A DNA stretch of 40,471 bases from an uncultured Bacteroidota bacterium (GTDB taxonomy: Bacteria > Bacteroidota > Bacteroidia > Flavobacteriales > Flavobacteriaceae), in assembly GCA_902617285.1 (NCBI GenBank), contig CACMVZ010000010.1, forward strand, positions 1 to 40,471, given 5' to 3'. Positions 26,937-37,470 of the stretch are shown piece by piece (position 1 is the stretch's first letter; each line of letters opens with the position of its first letter). A model generated the notes under the pieces. It was not told the DNA's origin, ran no database searches, and was given only the letters and a program-made list of their open reading frames with translations. The position numbers and the translations under genes are program-made.

Positions 26937-27152
26937 TTACATTCTAAATGTTATTCTTGCCTTTGTCAAATCATATGGACTCATCTCAAGTTTTACTTTA
27001 TCACCTGGAAGAAGCTTTATATAATGCAAACGCATCTTACCAGAAATATGAGCAGTAACAACATGTCCATTTTCAAGTTCTACTCTAAACATAGCATTAG
27101 AAAGAGCCTCTATAATTTTACCTTCTTGTTCTATAGATTTTTGTTTAGCCAT
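26937..27152 (-). CDS. infA: Translation initiation factor IF-1
   Basis: 71 aa, a single S1/OB domain. Motifs are [32 protein letters not shown], and [21 protein letters not shown] near the C-terminus. It blocks the ribosomal A site during initiation. It sits 1 nt after secY, the usual position in Bacteroidota; adk and map, which often separate these genes elsewhere, are absent. Confidence 0.98.
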   Translation of the reverse strand: MAKQKSIEQEGKIIEALSNAMFRVELENGHVVTAHISGKMRLHYIKLLPGDKVKLEMSPYDLTKARITFRM

Positions 27153-27153
27153 A

Positions 27154-28506
27154 TTATATAGTTGGTTTACTTCTCATTGAACCAGATTTCATAAGTCCAT
27201 CATAATGATGATTTAGTAAATATGCATTTACTTGCTGTATTGTGTCGATAGCAACTCCTACCATAATTAGAAGAGATGTACCCCCATAAAAAAGTGCCCA
27301 ACCTTGTTGCATACCAATTAGTTGGACAACTATAGCAGGGAAGATTGCTATAACTGCCAGATAAAGAGATCCAGGAAAAGTAATATGAGACATCACTGAA
27401 TCTAAATATTCTGATGTTTCGTTACCTGGTCTTATACCAGGAACAAATCCACCGCTTCTTTTCAAATCATCTGACATTTTATTAGTAGGTACTGTAATAG
27501 CAGTATAAAAAAATGTAAAGATTATAACTAGAAGTGCAAATAAAACATTATACCACAATCCAAATATATCAGAAAAACTTGCTTGTAACCACTGACCAAT
27601 TGATGAATCACTAAAAACACTACCAATTGTTGCTGGTGCAAACATAAGTGCCTGAGCAAAGATTATTGGCATAACACCTGAAGCATTAAGCTTTAGGGGT
27701 ATATATTGTCTTGTAGCCATACCAGGAGATTGAGATCCAGGCACAGAGTTTCTTCTTGCATATTGAACTGGTATTTGTCTAACAGCCATAACTAATAGTA
27801 TAGATAATATGATAATGACTAACCATACTGCAAGCTCAATAACTACCATTATTAGACCACCATTACTTTCTGAAACTCTTGAAACTAAGTTTTGGGTAAA
27901 AGAGAGTGGTAAAGTAGCTACTATTCCAACTGTAATAAGAAGTGATATTCCATTTCCAATCCCTTTGTCTGTTATTTTTTCACCTAGCCACATCGCAAAA
28001 ATTGTACCTGTAACTAGAATAATTATTGATGAAAGAACAAACATTGGTGTTCTACCAAAAATAAATGCACTCTCCGGAACGCCAAGTGCACTTAATCCAT
28101 ATAAATATGCAGGTGCTTGAACAACACAAATAAATATTGTTAACCATCTAGTAATTTGTGTAATTTTTTTTCTACCACTCTCGCCTTCTTTCTGAAGTTT
28201 TTGAAGATATGGAAGAGCTACACCCATTAATTGAACAACAATAGCTGCTGAAATGTATGGCATAATTCCAAGCGCAAATATGGACGCATTTGCAAATGCA
28301 CCACCAGTAAATGCATTTAAAATACCTAGTAATCCTCCACCATCAGATCTTGTTGAAAGATCAGACAAAGCAAGGGAATCAACACCAGGAAGCACAACCT
28401 GCGCACCTAATCTGTAGACCAATAGCAAACCTAAAGTGAAAAGAATTCTATCTCTTAACTCTTTAATATTATATATATTTTTTATTATGTCTACTAATTT
28501 ATTCAC
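27154..28506 (-). CDS. secY: Preprotein translocase subunit SecY
   Basis: 450 aa with ten predicted membrane helices, the channel of the Sec system. The first cytoplasmic segment [20 protein letters not shown] leads into helix 1. [12 protein letters not shown] (helix 2), the [11 protein letters not shown] loop, and the long cytoplasmic loops with VPVQYARR-like [10 protein letters not shown] and [13 protein letters not shown] follow the family order. It is the 3' member of the spc block, 1 nt from rplO and infA. Confidence 0.98.
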   Translation of the reverse strand: MNKLVDIIKNIYNIKELRDRILFTLGLLLVYRLGAQVVLPGVDSLALSDLSTRSDGGGLLGILNAFTGGAFANASIFALGIMPYISAAIVVQLMGVALPYLQKLQKEGESGRKKITQITRWLTIFICVVQAPAYLYGLSALGVPESAFIFGRTPMFVLSSIIILVTGTIFAMWLGEKITDKGIGNGISLLITVGIVATLPLSFTQNLVSRVSESNGGLIMVVIELAVWLVIIILSILLVMAVRQIPVQYARRNSVPGSQSPGMATRQYIPLKLNASGVMPIIFAQALMFAPATIGSVFSDSSIGQWLQASFSDIFGLWYNVLFALLVIIFTFFYTAITVPTNKMSDDLKRSGGFVPGIRPGNETSEYLDSVMSHITFPGSLYLAVIAIFPAIVVQLIGMQQGWALFYGGTSLLIMVGVAIDTIQQVNAYLLNHHYDGLMKSGSMRSKPTI

Positions 28507-28507
28507 T

Positions 28508-28960
28508 TTATATTTTTGTTATTTTTCCACCAGCCTTTTCAATTAACTTTTCAGCTGATGCAGAAAATTTATGAGCAGTAACATTTACAGGAACATCAAT
28601 TTTTCCTCTGCCTAGAACTTTAATAAGATCACCTTTTTTAACAATTCTTAACTCAATCATTTTTTCGAAGGTTAAATCTTTTTTTATTTTTTTATCTTCA
28701 ACTAAAGTCTGTATATCATCTACGTTAATAGTTTTATATTCAATTCTATTTATATTATTAAAACCAAACTTTGGAATCCTTCTTTGGAGTGGCATCTGTC
28801 CACCTTCAAAACCTATCTTTCTTGAATATCCGGATCTTGATTGAGCACCTTTATGACCTTTTGTTGAGGTACCCCCTTTTCCAGAACCTTGACCTCTACC
28901 AAGTCTTTTACCACTTGTCTTATTTGAACCTTTTGCAGGCTTTAGATTATTTAAGCTCAT
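28508..28960 (-). CDS. rplO: 50S ribosomal protein L15
   Basis: 150 aa. The glycine/lysine-rich N-terminal half (RLGRGQGSGKGGTSTKGHKG) and GGQMPLQRRIPKFGF, followed by the C-terminal globular part ending AGGKITKI, identify L15, a late-assembly protein of the 50S core. Gaps to rpmD and secY are 2 and 1 nt. Confidence 0.98.
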   Translation of the reverse strand: MSLNNLKPAKGSNKTSGKRLGRGQGSGKGGTSTKGHKGAQSRSGYSRKIGFEGGQMPLQRRIPKFGFNNINRIEYKTINVDDIQTLVEDKKIKKDLTFEKMIELRIVKKGDLIKVLGRGKIDVPVNVTAHKFSASAEKLIEKAGGKITKI

Positions 28961-28962
28961 AA

Positions 28963-29151
28963 TTATTTGTTTAAAGAATTAATCTCTACAAGATGTTTAA
29001 CTTTATCTATCATGCCAGAAATTGATGGGCTTAACTCATGCTCAACTTCCATTCCTATTTTCCTTAAGCCTAGGGCTCTAAGAGTTCTCTTTTGAGACTC
29101 TAGTCTTTTAATCGTACTTCTTACTTGTTTAATTCTAACTTTCTTGCTCAT
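28963..29151 (-). CDS. rpmD: 50S ribosomal protein L30
   Basis: 62 aa. [28 protein letters not shown] is the L30 core (quoted in part: [12 protein letters not shown]). The ATG overlaps the rpsE stop by 4 nt, so translation is probably coupled. Confidence 0.96.
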   Translation of the reverse strand: MSKKVRIKQVRSTIKRLESQKRTLRALGLRKIGMEVEHELSPSISGMIDKVKHLVEINSLNK

Positions 29152-29672
29152 CCTTTAAATACTTTATCAAGAGAAATACCTCTTTGTTTTGAAATCATTA
29201 ACGGACTTCTTAAATTAAGAAGTGCGTCAAAAGTAGCTTTAACAACATTATGTGGATTTGAAGATCCCTGAGATTTAGAAAGTACATTTTGAACACCAAC
29301 TGCTTCTAAAACAGTTCTTACTGCACCACCAGCAATTACCCCCGTACCTTCAGTTGCAGGCTTAATAAATACTTTAGCACCCCCAAATTTACCTTTTTGT
29401 TCATGTGGAAGTGTTCCATTATCAATTGGAATCCTTACTAAATTTTTCTTTGCATCTTCAACAGCTTTAGAAATTGCAATTGTAACTTCTTTTGCTTTTC
29501 CAAGACCATGTCCAACAACACCATTTTCATCACCTACCACAACAATAGCAGAGAAACCAAAAGCTCTACCACCTTTAGTCACTTTAGTTACTCTTTGAAT
29601 ACCTACAAGTCTGTCTTTAAGATCTAATCCAGCAGGTTTTACAAGTTCAACGTTTTTATAATTTTTATACAT
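29148..29672 (-). CDS. rpsE: 30S ribosomal protein S5
   Basis: 174 aa. [20 protein letters not shown] and the dsRBD-like [17 protein letters not shown], followed by [18 protein letters not shown], identify S5, which with S4 and S12 sets decoding accuracy. It overlaps rpmD by 4 nt and is 2 nt from rplR. Confidence 0.98.
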   Translation of the reverse strand: MYKNYKNVELVKPAGLDLKDRLVGIQRVTKVTKGGRAFGFSAIVVVGDENGVVGHGLGKAKEVTIAISKAVEDAKKNLVRIPIDNGTLPHEQKGKFGGAKVFIKPATEGTGVIAGGAVRTVLEAVGVQNVLSKSQGSSNPHNVVKATFDALLNLRSPLMISKQRGISLDKVFKG

Positions 29673-29674
29673 AA

Positions 29675-30034
29675 CTAAAATTTAAGTCCACCTTCCCTTG
29701 CACCTTCAGCAAGTGATTTAACTCTTCCATGATAGAGGTAACCACCTCTATCAAATTTTATTTTTTTAATACCTTTTTTGACAGCTTTTTCAGCAAGTAT
29801 CTTACCAACATTAAATGAAACATCCATGTTAGTCCCTAATTTCAAATCAGTAATAGACTTGTCACGAGAAGAAGATTGTATTAAAGTCTTTCCACTAACA
29901 TCGTCGATTAACTGGCAATAAATTTCTTTGTTACTTCTAAACACAGATAGTCTAGGAAAATCCGATGTACCTGAAATAACTTTCTTAATTCTTTGTCTGA
30001 TTCTATTTCTTCTATATGTTTTAGTATTTCCCAT
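29675..30034 (-). CDS. rplR: 50S ribosomal protein L18
   Basis: 119 aa. [21 protein letters not shown] and the C-terminal [23 protein letters not shown] (in part: [15 protein letters not shown]) identify L18, which binds 5S rRNA. It is packed between rplF (1 nt) and rpsE (2 nt). Confidence 0.98.
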   Translation of the reverse strand: MGNTKTYRRNRIRQRIKKVISGTSDFPRLSVFRSNKEIYCQLIDDVSGKTLIQSSSRDKSITDLKLGTNMDVSFNVGKILAEKAVKKGIKKIKFDRGGYLYHGRVKSLAEGAREGGLKF

Positions 30035-30035
30035 A

Positions 30036-30578
30036 TTAAGCTGATTTACCTGCTTTTCTTCTTATTTGCTCACCAACAAACTTAATTCCTTTTCCTTTGT
30101 ATGGCTCTGGCTTTCTAAAAGAACGAATTTTAGCAGCAACATGACCGACTAGTTGCTTGTCCATTGATGTAAGTTTAATAACTGGATTTTGTCCTTTTTC
30201 ATTAATAGCTTCAACTTTAACCTCTGGAGCTATATCCATCACAATCGTATGAGAGAATCCAAGTGAAAGATCTAATTTTTGACCAGAATTACTTGCTCTG
30301 TAACCAACCCCAACTAGTTCAAGTTCTTTTGTAAAACCTTCTGAAACTCCTATTACCATATTTGCTACTAGTGATCTGTATAATCCATGCTTTGATTTGT
30401 GATCTTTAGATTCAGAATTTCTTTTTACTTGAATTGTATTATCTGATATATCAAAACTAACTCCATCAAAAACTTGAGACATTTCACCATTTTTACCATT
30501 TACAGTAATTACATTATTATTAACATTTACTGAAACACCTTCTGGAATACTTATTGGATTATTTCCTATTCTTGACAT
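30036..30578 (-). CDS. rplF: 50S ribosomal protein L6
   Basis: 180 aa with the duplicated L6 fold: [15 protein letters not shown] at the start, [20 protein letters not shown] in the middle, and [15 protein letters not shown] near the C-terminus. It sits by the factor-binding stalk base. A normal spc-operon neighbour of rpsH and rplR. Confidence 0.98.
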   Translation of the reverse strand: MSRIGNNPISIPEGVSVNVNNNVITVNGKNGEMSQVFDGVSFDISDNTIQVKRNSESKDHKSKHGLYRSLVANMVIGVSEGFTKELELVGVGYRASNSGQKLDLSLGFSHTIVMDIAPEVKVEAINEKGQNPVIKLTSMDKQLVGHVAAKIRSFRKPEPYKGKGIKFVGEQIRRKAGKSA

Positions 30579-30588
30579 AACTTATATT

Positions 30589-30990
30589 TTAAAACACATA
30601 ACAGATTAATTCACCTCCAATATTCTGGCTTGCAGCTTGCTTCCCTGTCATAACACCTTTTGATGTAGAAACTATTGATATTCCCAAACCATTTAAAATT
30701 CTTGGAAACTCTTGAGAGCTAGAGTATTTTCTCAAACCAGGCTTACTAATTCTTTGTATTTCTTTAATTACAGGCTCTTTAGAAATTGAATCGTACTTCA
30801 AAGCAATTTTTATACTGCCTTGGTTGTTTTTTGTTTCCTCGAACTTATAACTAAGAATGTAACCTTGATCAAAAAGTATTTTTGTGATATCCTTCTTGAT
30901 GTTAGATGAAGGTATGTCAACAACTTTATGACCTGCCATGCTGGCATTTCTAATTCTAGTTAAATAATCTGCAATAGTGTCTGTATACAT
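30589..30990 (-). CDS. rpsH: 30S ribosomal protein S8
   Basis: 133 aa. DTIADYLTRIRNASMAGH at the N-terminus and NGLGISIVSTSKGVMTGKQA near the C-terminus are the S8 signatures. S8 binds helix 21 of 16S rRNA and in enterics represses the spc operon; I see no leader copy of its target here. Confidence 0.98.
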   Translation of the reverse strand: MYTDTIADYLTRIRNASMAGHKVVDIPSSNIKKDITKILFDQGYILSYKFEETKNNQGSIKIALKYDSISKEPVIKEIQRISKPGLRKYSSSQEFPRILNGLGISIVSTSKGVMTGKQAASQNIGGELICYVF

Positions 30991-31000
30991 AATCTTTAAT

Positions 31001-31270
31001 TTACCAACTTGCTTTAGTTACTCCTGGGATTAAACCTTTATTAGCCATTTCTCTAAACATAACTCTAGAAATCCCAAATTGCCTTATATATCCTTTTGGT
31101 CTTCCAGTAAGCTTACATCGGTTATGTAATCTAATTGGTGACGCATTTTTAGGAAGTTTTTGAAGACCCACATAATCTTTTGCATCTTTTAATGCTTGTC
31201 TTTTTGCAGCATATTTTGCAACTATACGTTGTCTTTTTCTTTCCCTAGCTTTCATTGATTCTTTTGCCAT
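31001..31270 (-). CDS. rpsN: 30S ribosomal protein S14 (zinc-free form)
   Basis: 89 aa. [19 protein letters not shown] and [18 protein letters not shown] identify S14. The length and the single cysteine show the long, zinc-free type, not the 61-aa CxxC type. It lies between rplE and rpsH with gaps of 5 and 10 nt. Confidence 0.98.
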   Translation of the reverse strand: MAKESMKARERKRQRIVAKYAAKRQALKDAKDYVGLQKLPKNASPIRLHNRCKLTGRPKGYIRQFGISRVMFREMANKGLIPGVTKASW

Positions 31271-31275
31271 AATTC

Positions 31276-31824
31276 TTATTTTTTAAATGGTAATCCTAAA
31301 TCTGTTAATAATGCTTGAGCCTCTTTATCAGAGTTTGTACTTGTAACAAAAGTTATATCCATACCTGCAATTTTATTTACTTTATCGATGTTTATCTCAG
31401 GGAATATAATTTGTTCTCTAATTCCAAGATTGTAATTTCCTCTACCATCAAATCCTTTTGGATTTATACCTTGGAAGTCTCTAACCCTTGGAAGAGCAAT
31501 TGTAATAAGCCTATCAAGAAATTCATACATTCTCTCACCTCTTAATGTTACTTTAGCTCCAATTGGAGACCCTTTACGAAGCTTAAATGAAGCAACATCT
31601 TTCTTTGATAAAGTTGCAATAGCTTTTTGACCTGAGATAAGTGTTAATTCCTCAACAGCATGATCTACAAGTTTTTTATCACTAACTGCAGCACCGACTC
31701 CTCTAGAAATAACAATTTTTTCTAAGACTGGAACCTGCATTATGTTATCCAACTGAAGTTTGTCTTTTAATTCATTAACAATCTTGTTAGAGTAATCTTC
31801 TTTAAGTCTTGGTGTGTAGCTCAT
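31276..31824 (-). CDS. rplE: 50S ribosomal protein L5
   Basis: 182 aa. [37 protein letters not shown] and [19 protein letters not shown] (in part) identify L5, which binds 5S rRNA and touches P-site tRNA. Located between rplX (2 nt) and rpsN (5 nt). Confidence 0.98.
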   Translation of the reverse strand: MSYTPRLKEDYSNKIVNELKDKLQLDNIMQVPVLEKIVISRGVGAAVSDKKLVDHAVEELTLISGQKAIATLSKKDVASFKLRKGSPIGAKVTLRGERMYEFLDRLITIALPRVRDFQGINPKGFDGRGNYNLGIREQIIFPEINIDKVNKIAGMDITFVTSTNSDKEAQALLTDLGLPFKK

Positions 31825-31826
31825 TT

Positions 31827-32138
31827 TTAGATTATTTCTTTAGATTTTTTAGATATCCTAACTTTTTTTCCATCTTCAACTTTGTAACCTACCCTAGTTT
31901 TCTCACCATCTTTAGTCATTAATGATAAATTAGAAATATTAATAGGTAGTTGTTTCTCAACTATACCACCTTTAGGATTCTCAGAGTTTGGCTTAGTATG
32001 TCTTTTAACTGTATTTATTCCTTCGACAATTGCTTTATTTGAGTTATAAAGAATTTTAAGGACTGTACCTTTCGCTCCTTTATTCTCTCCGGTAATAACT
32101 AATACTTGGTCTCCTTTTTTAATTTTAATTTTATTCAT
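31827..32138 (-). CDS. rplX: 50S ribosomal protein L24
   Basis: 103 aa from the ATG at 32138; the frame stays open to a TTG at 32147, but the family begins with a short basic head before the KOW motif, as in [33 protein letters not shown] and the basic C-terminus also fit L24, the first large-subunit protein to bind 23S rRNA. Choosing ATG leaves an 11-nt gap after rplN. Confidence 0.96.
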   Translation of the reverse strand: MNKIKIKKGDQVLVITGENKGAKGTVLKILYNSNKAIVEGINTVKRHTKPNSENPKGGIVEKQLPINISNLSLMTKDGEKTRVGYKVEDGKKVRISKKSKEII

Positions 32139-32149
32139 CACATTCAATA

Positions 32150-32518
32150 TTATAAAACTTCTGGTGCAAGAGATACTATTTTCATAAATTGCTTATCTCT
32201 TAATTCTCTGGCCACAGGGCCGAATACTCTTGTTCCTCTCATCTCTCCTGTTTGAGATAATAAAACACAAGCATTTTCATCGAATCTAATATAAGATCCA
32301 TCATTTCTTCTAACTTCTTTTTTTGTTCTAACAACCACTGCAATAGAAACTTGACCTTTCTTTACAGTGCCATTTGGAGTTGCATCTTTAACAGTTACAA
32401 CAATCTTATCACCTAACCTGGCATACCTTCTTTTAGTTCCACCTAAAACTCTTATAGTTAGAACTTCTTTTGCTCCGGTATTATCTGCTACTTTTAGTCT
32501 TGATTCTTGTTGTACCAT
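32150..32518 (-). CDS. rplN: 50S ribosomal protein L14
   Basis: 122 aa. [19 protein letters not shown] at the start, [20 protein letters not shown] in the middle and [20 protein letters not shown] near the end are typical of L14, which forms an intersubunit bridge. One nucleotide separates it from rpsQ. Confidence 0.98.
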   Translation of the reverse strand: MVQQESRLKVADNTGAKEVLTIRVLGGTKRRYARLGDKIVVTVKDATPNGTVKKGQVSIAVVVRTKKEVRRNDGSYIRFDENACVLLSQTGEMRGTRVFGPVARELRDKQFMKIVSLAPEVL

Positions 32519-32519
32519 T

Positions 32520-32777
32520 TTATTTTGCTCTTTCTATTATTTCTACAATTCTCCACTTTTTTGTCTTACTCATTGGTCTAGTCTCCATAATTTTAACTGT
32601 ATCTCCTTCATTACAGTCATTCTTTTCATCGTGTGCAACATACTTTTTGGTTTTTAAGACAAACTTTCCATAGACAGGATGCTTTACTTTTTTAACCTCT
32701 GAAACAATAACAGACTTATCCATTTTATCAGATGAAACAATTCCAATTCTTTCTTTTCTTAAACTTCTAGTTGACAT
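32520..32777 (-). CDS. rpsQ: 30S ribosomal protein S17
   Basis: 85 aa. [19 protein letters not shown] and [19 protein letters not shown], then [19 protein letters not shown], are the S17 OB-fold blocks. The ATG follows the rpmC stop with no gap. Confidence 0.97.
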   Translation of the reverse strand: MSTRSLRKERIGIVSSDKMDKSVIVSEVKKVKHPVYGKFVLKTKKYVAHDEKNDCNEGDTVKIMETRPMSKTKKWRIVEIIERAK

Positions 32778-32969
32778 TTAATCTTGTTTTTTTTCGTTTA
32801 ATATTGTTTTTAACTTAGCTATTTGTCTTCTTAAAGTTTTAATTTCAAGAGGATTTTCAATAGTTTGAACTGAGTTATTAAACTTAAGTTGTGATAATTT
32901 TTTTGATGTATCAGTCAACTTTTCGTTTAACTCGTCAATTGTCATATTTCTAATTTCAGTTATTTTCAT
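32778..32969 (-). CDS. rpmC: 50S ribosomal protein L29
   Basis: 63 aa, two long helices. ITEIRNMTIDELNEKL at the start and LRRQIAKLKTILNEK at the end are the L29 pattern. It binds at the tunnel exit near L23, where SRP and trigger factor dock. It is 2 nt after rplP. Confidence 0.96.
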   Translation of the reverse strand: MKITEIRNMTIDELNEKLTDTSKKLSQLKFNNSVQTIENPLEIKTLRRQIAKLKTILNEKKQD

Positions 32970-32971
32970 AA

Positions 32972-33391
32972 TTATCCTTCAAAATCTCTTGCTACTATAA
33001 ACTTAGTTGTAACAGGTAACTTTTGTGCAGCCAATCTTAATGCCTCTTTAGCAACTGCAATTGGTACACCAGAAACTTCAAAAAGAATTCTTCCCGGCTT
33101 TACAACTGCAACAAAATATTCAGGAGCACCTTTACCTTTACCCATCCTTACCTCAAGAGGTTTTTTTGTAATTGGTTTATCTGGAAAAATTTTGATCCAC
33201 AGCATACCTTCTCTTTTCATATACCTTGTGGCTGCAATCCTAGCTGCCTCTATCTGTCTTGAAGTTAAAAACTTAGACTCTAAAGATTTAATTCCAAACA
33301 TACCATTAGATAGTCTGTGTCCTCTCTGGGACAAACCTTTCATTCGGCCTTTCTGAGCTTTTCTGTATTTAGTTCTTTTTGGTGTTAACAT
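32972..33391 (-). CDS. rplP: 50S ribosomal protein L16
   Basis: 139 aa. [19 protein letters not shown] and [20 protein letters not shown] identify L16, which organises the A-site tRNA arm on the 50S. Located in the standard position between rpsC and rpmC. Confidence 0.98.
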   Translation of the reverse strand: MLTPKRTKYRKAQKGRMKGLSQRGHRLSNGMFGIKSLESKFLTSRQIEAARIAATRYMKREGMLWIKIFPDKPITKKPLEVRMGKGKGAPEYFVAVVKPGRILFEVSGVPIAVAKEALRLAAQKLPVTTKFIVARDFEG

Positions 33392-33397
33392 ATCTAA

Positions 33398-34108
33398 TTA
33401 ACTTTTTCTTTCTCTTTGTCTATTATTCTTCTTAGAATTACCAGAAGACTTTTTCATTCCCACTAGTGGAGATAATTCTCTTTTTCCATAAACTTCACCT
33501 TTCATTATCCAAACCTTAATTCCAAGTCTACCATAAGTAGTATGAGCTTCAACTATTGCATAGTCAATGTCCGCCCTAAAAGTAGAAAGAGGAATTCGAC
33601 CTTCTTTATATGATTCTGACCTAGCCATTTCTGCACCATTCAGTCTTCCAGATATTTGAATTTTAATACCTTCAGCATTCATCCTCATTGCTGCTGCAAT
33701 AGCCATTTTTATTGCTCTTCTGTAGGAAATTCTATTCTCAATTTGTCTTGCAATACTGTTACCTACAAGAAAGGAATCTAATTCAGGCCTTTTAATTTCA
33801 TGTATGTTAAGCTGGATATCTTTTGAAGTAATCTTTTTTAATTCCTCTTTTAATTTATCAACTTCTTGACCAGCTTTACCAATTATAATTCCAGGCCTAG
33901 CTGTAGTAATTGTAATTATAATTAACTTAAGTGTTCTTTCAATTATTATACTAGAAACACTAGCACGTGAAAGTCTTGCGTAAATATACTTTCTGATCTT
34001 ATCATCTTCTGCAAGCTTATCCCCATAATCTCTTCCACCATACCAGTTAGAATCCCAGCCTCTGATAATACCTAATCTATTTCCTATTGGATTTGTTTTT
34101 TGTCCCAT
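33398..34108 (-). CDS. rpsC: 30S ribosomal protein S3
   Basis: 236 aa. [20 protein letters not shown] begins the protein, the KH RNA-binding motif is [14 protein letters not shown], and the C-terminal domain carries [24 protein letters not shown] sequence (here [20 protein letters not shown]). It forms the mRNA entry channel with S4 and S5. The ATG directly abuts the rplV stop. Confidence 0.98.
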   Translation of the reverse strand: MGQKTNPIGNRLGIIRGWDSNWYGGRDYGDKLAEDDKIRKYIYARLSRASVSSIIIERTLKLIIITITTARPGIIIGKAGQEVDKLKEELKKITSKDIQLNIHEIKRPELDSFLVGNSIARQIENRISYRRAIKMAIAAAMRMNAEGIKIQISGRLNGAEMARSESYKEGRIPLSTFRADIDYAIVEAHTTYGRLGIKVWIMKGEVYGKRELSPLVGMKKSSGNSKKNNRQRERKS

Positions 34109-34510
34109 TTAATTTATTGTTTTTGATGAAAGTATTAATGTTACATGATTAGACCTTTTTCTAATTCTATGAGCTCTACCCTGAGGAGCTGTTCTAATTC
34201 TTTTAAGCATACCTGCACTATCAACTCTTATCTCTTTAACAAACAGCTGAGCTGAGTCTATATCAGAATTTTCATTCTTAGATTGCCAATTAGAAATAGC
34301 TGAAACAAGAAGCTTTTCTAATCTTCTTGAAGCCTCCTTTGGACTAAATTTTAAAATAGATAGTGCGCTTGAGATATCCTCACCTCTTATTTGATCGGCT
34401 ACTAATCGCATCTTTCTAGGAGAAGTAGGACAATTATTAAGTTTAGCAAATGCTAGATCTTTCTTTGCCTCTTTTATCTTCTCAGCGCTATTTCTTTTTC
34501 TTGAACCCAT
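34109..34510 (-). CDS. rplV: 50S ribosomal protein L22
   Basis: 133 aa. [20 protein letters not shown] and the tunnel-lining beta hairpin [20 protein letters not shown] identify L22. The hairpin has no visible insertion or deletion of the kind linked with macrolide resistance. Its ATG shares one base with the rpsS stop (TAATG). Confidence 0.98.
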   Translation of the reverse strand: MGSRKRNSAEKIKEAKKDLAFAKLNNCPTSPRKMRLVADQIRGEDISSALSILKFSPKEASRRLEKLLVSAISNWQSKNENSDIDSAQLFVKEIRVDSAGMLKRIRTAPQGRAHRIRKRSNHVTLILSSKTIN

Positions 34511-34776
34511 TATCTTTTATTTCCAGAATGTCCTTTAAATGTTCTTGTCGGAGAAAACTCTCCTAGTTTGTGACCAACCATATTTTCTGTTATATAAACA
34601 GGAATAAATTGTCTACCATTATGGACAGCAATAGTCTGTCCAACAAAGTCAGGAATAATCATAGAAGATCTTGACCATGTTTTAATAACAGTTTTTTTAT
34701 TATCCTCTAAATTCTTGTTAACCTTCTTTAGGAGGCTAAGATGAACATATGGTCCTTTTTTTAATGATCTAGACAT
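34510..34776 (-). CDS. rpsS: 30S ribosomal protein S19
   Basis: 88 aa. [39 protein letters not shown] and [16 protein letters not shown] are the S19 blocks. It sits in the 30S head near the A site. A 1-nt overlap with rplV suggests coupled translation. Confidence 0.98.
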   Translation of the reverse strand: MSRSLKKGPYVHLSLLKKVNKNLEDNKKTVIKTWSRSSMIIPDFVGQTIAVHNGRQFIPVYITENMVGHKLGEFSPTRTFKGHSGNKR

Positions 34777-34782
34777 ACTTTT

Positions 34783-35607
34783 TTATTTTTTTCTTCTTTC
34801 AATTATAAATTTTGAAGATGCTTTCTTCTTCGATCTTGTTCTATATCCTTTTGCAGGAATACCTTTTTTAGACCTAGGATGACCACCGGATGCTTTTCCT
34901 TCACCTCCACCCATTGGATGGTCAACAGGGTTCATAGCAACAGGTCTAGTTCTTGGTCTAATACCTAACCATCTCTTTCTACCTGCTTTTCCTGATGATA
35001 CTAACTGATTATCTGAATTAGAGACAGCACCTATAGTCGCATAACATGTATTTAATATCATCCTTGTCTCTCCAGAAGGCAATTTGATTGTAACATACTT
35101 ACCGTCTTTTGCCATTAACTGGGCAAATGATCCAGCACTTCTAGAAATGCTAGCACCTTTCCCTGGATTAAGCTCTATACAAGAAATTATTGTACCAAGA
35201 GGAATTTTGCTTACAGGCATCGCGTTACCAATTTCAGGTGTTGCTTTATCACCGGAAATAACACTTTGTCCAATTTTTAAACCATTTTGAGCAATAATAT
35301 ATCTCTTCTCACCATCTTTGTATTCTACTAGAGAAATAAATGCAGTTCTATTAGGATCATATTCAATAGATTTAACTTCAGCAGTTACATCAAACTTATC
35401 TCTTTTGAAATCAATAATTCTATATCTTCTTTTATGACCACCACCACGGTACTTACTTGTCATTTTACCATGGTTATTTCTACCACCAGTTCTCTTTTTT
35501 GTAGTTAGTAACGACTTCTCAGGCTTATCAGTTGTGATGGCATCAAATCCATTTACAATTCTGAATCTCTGCGAGGGTGTTACTGGTTTTAATTTTCTTA
35601 CAGGCAT
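34783..35607 (-). CDS. rplB: 50S ribosomal protein L2
   Basis: 274 aa. [20 protein letters not shown] at the N-terminus and the C-terminal [19 protein letters not shown], which contains the conserved histidine near the peptidyl transferase centre, identify L2. Gaps to rplW and rpsS are 2 and 6 nt. Confidence 0.98.
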   Translation of the reverse strand: MPVRKLKPVTPSQRFRIVNGFDAITTDKPEKSLLTTKKRTGGRNNHGKMTSKYRGGGHKRRYRIIDFKRDKFDVTAEVKSIEYDPNRTAFISLVEYKDGEKRYIIAQNGLKIGQSVISGDKATPEIGNAMPVSKIPLGTIISCIELNPGKGASISRSAGSFAQLMAKDGKYVTIKLPSGETRMILNTCYATIGAVSNSDNQLVSSGKAGRKRWLGIRPRTRPVAMNPVDHPMGGGEGKASGGHPRSKKGIPAKGYRTRSKKKASSKFIIERRKK

Positions 35608-35609
35608 AA

Positions 35610-35900
35610 TTATATATTAGCGAAGAAGTCAATTCTATCTCCTTCAGATATTTTTACTACCGCTTTCTTGTATGAACCTTTCTTACTATTTTGAATACCT
35701 CTTTTGGTATATCTAGTTCTAGACTCTGCTCCATATATCATGGTTCTTACTTTCTTTACAGAAACTCCATAAGAAGATTCAACTGCTTTTTTAATTTCAA
35801 CTTTATTAGCATTCTTAGAGACAAGAAAAGTGTAAGTATTTCTTACTTCACTTTCGTTGGTTGCTTTTTCAGTTAATATTGGTTTTATAAGTATATCCAT
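35610..35900 (-). CDS. rplW: 50S ribosomal protein L23
   Basis: 96 aa. [18 protein letters not shown] and [20 protein letters not shown] identify L23, the docking site for trigger factor and SRP at the tunnel exit. It lies between rplD (8 nt) and rplB (2 nt). Confidence 0.97.
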   Translation of the reverse strand: MDILIKPILTEKATNESEVRNTYTFLVSKNANKVEIKKAVESSYGVSVKKVRTMIYGAESRTRYTKRGIQNSKKGSYKKAVVKISEGDRIDFFANI

Positions 35901-35908
35901 AATATAAT

Positions 35909-36535
35909 TTATTTCAAGGTTGATTCTATTCCCTCAACCGCACTTTCTAAAATCAAGATGTTATTTGCATCAGTAATTTCATAAGTGTTTAATTCTGAGT
36001 TAATTATAACTTTTGAATTTTTAATGTTTCTTGATGATAAATAAATGTTATTGTTAAGTTCATTTATTACCAATAATGTCTTTTTTGATTCTAATCCAAA
36101 TGCTTTGATAATTTTCAAATAATCAGAAGTTTTTGGATTTGATAGCTTGAAATCCTCTAATATTAATATCTCATTATTTTTTGCTTTGTAGGCTAATGCA
36201 GATTTTCTAGCAAGCTTTTTTACCTTTTTATTTATTTTTTGATCATAAGATCTAGGTCTAGGACCAAATATTGTACCACCTCCTCTAAATAATGGGTTTT
36301 TTATACTTCCAGCCCTAGCAGTACCTGTACCTTTTTGCTTTTTTATCTTTCTAGTACTTCCTGCAATCTCAGCTCTTTCCTTTGACTTATGGAGACCTTT
36401 TCTATTGTTTGCAAGATATTGTTTAACATCAAGATAAATAGCATGATCATTTGGCTCAATACCAAATATAGCTTTGTTAAGCTTAATTTTTTTATCAGTT
36501 TCTTTACCCTTTATGTTATGTACTTTAAGCTCCAT
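35909..36535 (-). CDS. rplD: 50S ribosomal protein L4
   Basis: 208 aa. The extended loop KKQKGTGTARAGSIKNPLFR and the GGGTIFGPRPRSYDQKINKK segment identify L4, which lines the exit tunnel. In enterics L4 regulates the S10 operon through a leader hairpin; that leader region does not exist here because rpsJ follows fusA directly. The ATG overlaps the rplC stop by one base. Confidence 0.98.
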   Translation of the reverse strand: MELKVHNIKGKETDKKIKLNKAIFGIEPNDHAIYLDVKQYLANNRKGLHKSKERAEIAGSTRKIKKQKGTGTARAGSIKNPLFRGGGTIFGPRPRSYDQKINKKVKKLARKSALAYKAKNNEILILEDFKLSNPKTSDYLKIIKAFGLESKKTLLVINELNNNIYLSSRNIKNSKVIINSELNTYEITDANNILILESAVEGIESTLK

Positions 36536-37149
36536 TATTTTCTAACTGTTATATATGAGTTGTTGTGCCCAGGAACACTTCCCTTTACAATTAAAATATT
36601 ATCCTCCGACATTACTTTAACAACTTTTAAATTCAATACCTTAACTTTTGAATTTCCCGTTTGACCAGCCATTCTCATTCCTTTAAATACTCTTGAAGGA
36701 TCAGAACCAGCACCAATAGAACCTGGAGCTCTCATCCTGTTATGCTGACCATGTGTTGAATCACCTACACCAGCAAATCCATGTCTTTTAACAACACCTT
36801 GAAAACCTTTACCCTTTGTTATACCAGAAATATCTACAAATTCTCCTTCAACAAAATGATCAACAGTTATCTTATCTCCCAATTTATAGTCACCATTGAA
36901 TCCCTTGAACTCGACAAGCTTATTCATAGGTTTAGATTTGCTTTTTTTGAAGTGACCTTCATATGACTTGGTAGTATTTTTGATTTTTTCATCAAATCCA
37001 AGCTGAAAAGAAGAATAACCATCTTTATCATCAGTTTTAATTTGAGTAATAGTACAAGGTCCTACCTGAAGTATAGTACAAGGAATGTTCTTACCACTTT
37101 CGTCGTAAATACTAGTCATTCCTATTTTTTTTCCAATTATACCTGACAT
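36535..37149 (-). CDS. rplC: 50S ribosomal protein L3
   Basis: 204 aa. [18 protein letters not shown] at the start and [39 protein letters not shown] in the centre identify L3, an early assembly protein of the 50S reaching toward the peptidyl transferase centre. Gap to rpsJ is 5 nt. Confidence 0.98.
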   Translation of the reverse strand: MSGIIGKKIGMTSIYDESGKNIPCTILQVGPCTITQIKTDDKDGYSSFQLGFDEKIKNTTKSYEGHFKKSKSKPMNKLVEFKGFNGDYKLGDKITVDHFVEGEFVDISGITKGKGFQGVVKRHGFAGVGDSTHGQHNRMRAPGSIGAGSDPSRVFKGMRMAGQTGNSKVKVLNLKVVKVMSEDNILIVKGSVPGHNNSYITVRK

Positions 37150-37154
37150 AATGA

Positions 37155-37460
37155 TTACACTTTAATTTCAACTTCAACTCCACTAGGAAGCTCTAACTTC
37201 ATTAGAGCATCTACAGTTTTTGATGAAGAACTATATATATCTAATAATCTTTTATAAGAACACAGTTTAAATTGCTCTCTTGATTTTTTATTTACATGAG
37301 GAGACCTAAGAACAGTAAAAATCTTTTTGTGAGTTGGAAGAGGTATAGGTCCAGTAACAATAGCACCTGTATTCTTAACAGTCTTCACAATCTTGTCAGC
37401 AGACTTGTCAACTAAGTTGTAGTCGTAAGATTTTAATTTTATTCTAATTTTCTGACTCAT
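37155..37460 (-). CDS. rpsJ: 30S ribosomal protein S10
   Basis: 101 aa. [40 protein letters not shown] and [15 protein letters not shown] identify S10 (NusE). It begins 10 nt after fusA with no tuf gene between, joining the str and S10 clusters. Confidence 0.98.
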   Translation of the reverse strand: MSQKIRIKLKSYDYNLVDKSADKIVKTVKNTGAIVTGPIPLPTHKKIFTVLRSPHVNKKSREQFKLCSYKRLLDIYSSSSKTVDALMKLELPSGVEVEIKV

Positions 37461-37470
37461 AATTTATTTT

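Noticed and set aside
27809..28120. 103-aa open frame opposite secY
   Set aside because: Shadow frame; the secY codons explain the openness.
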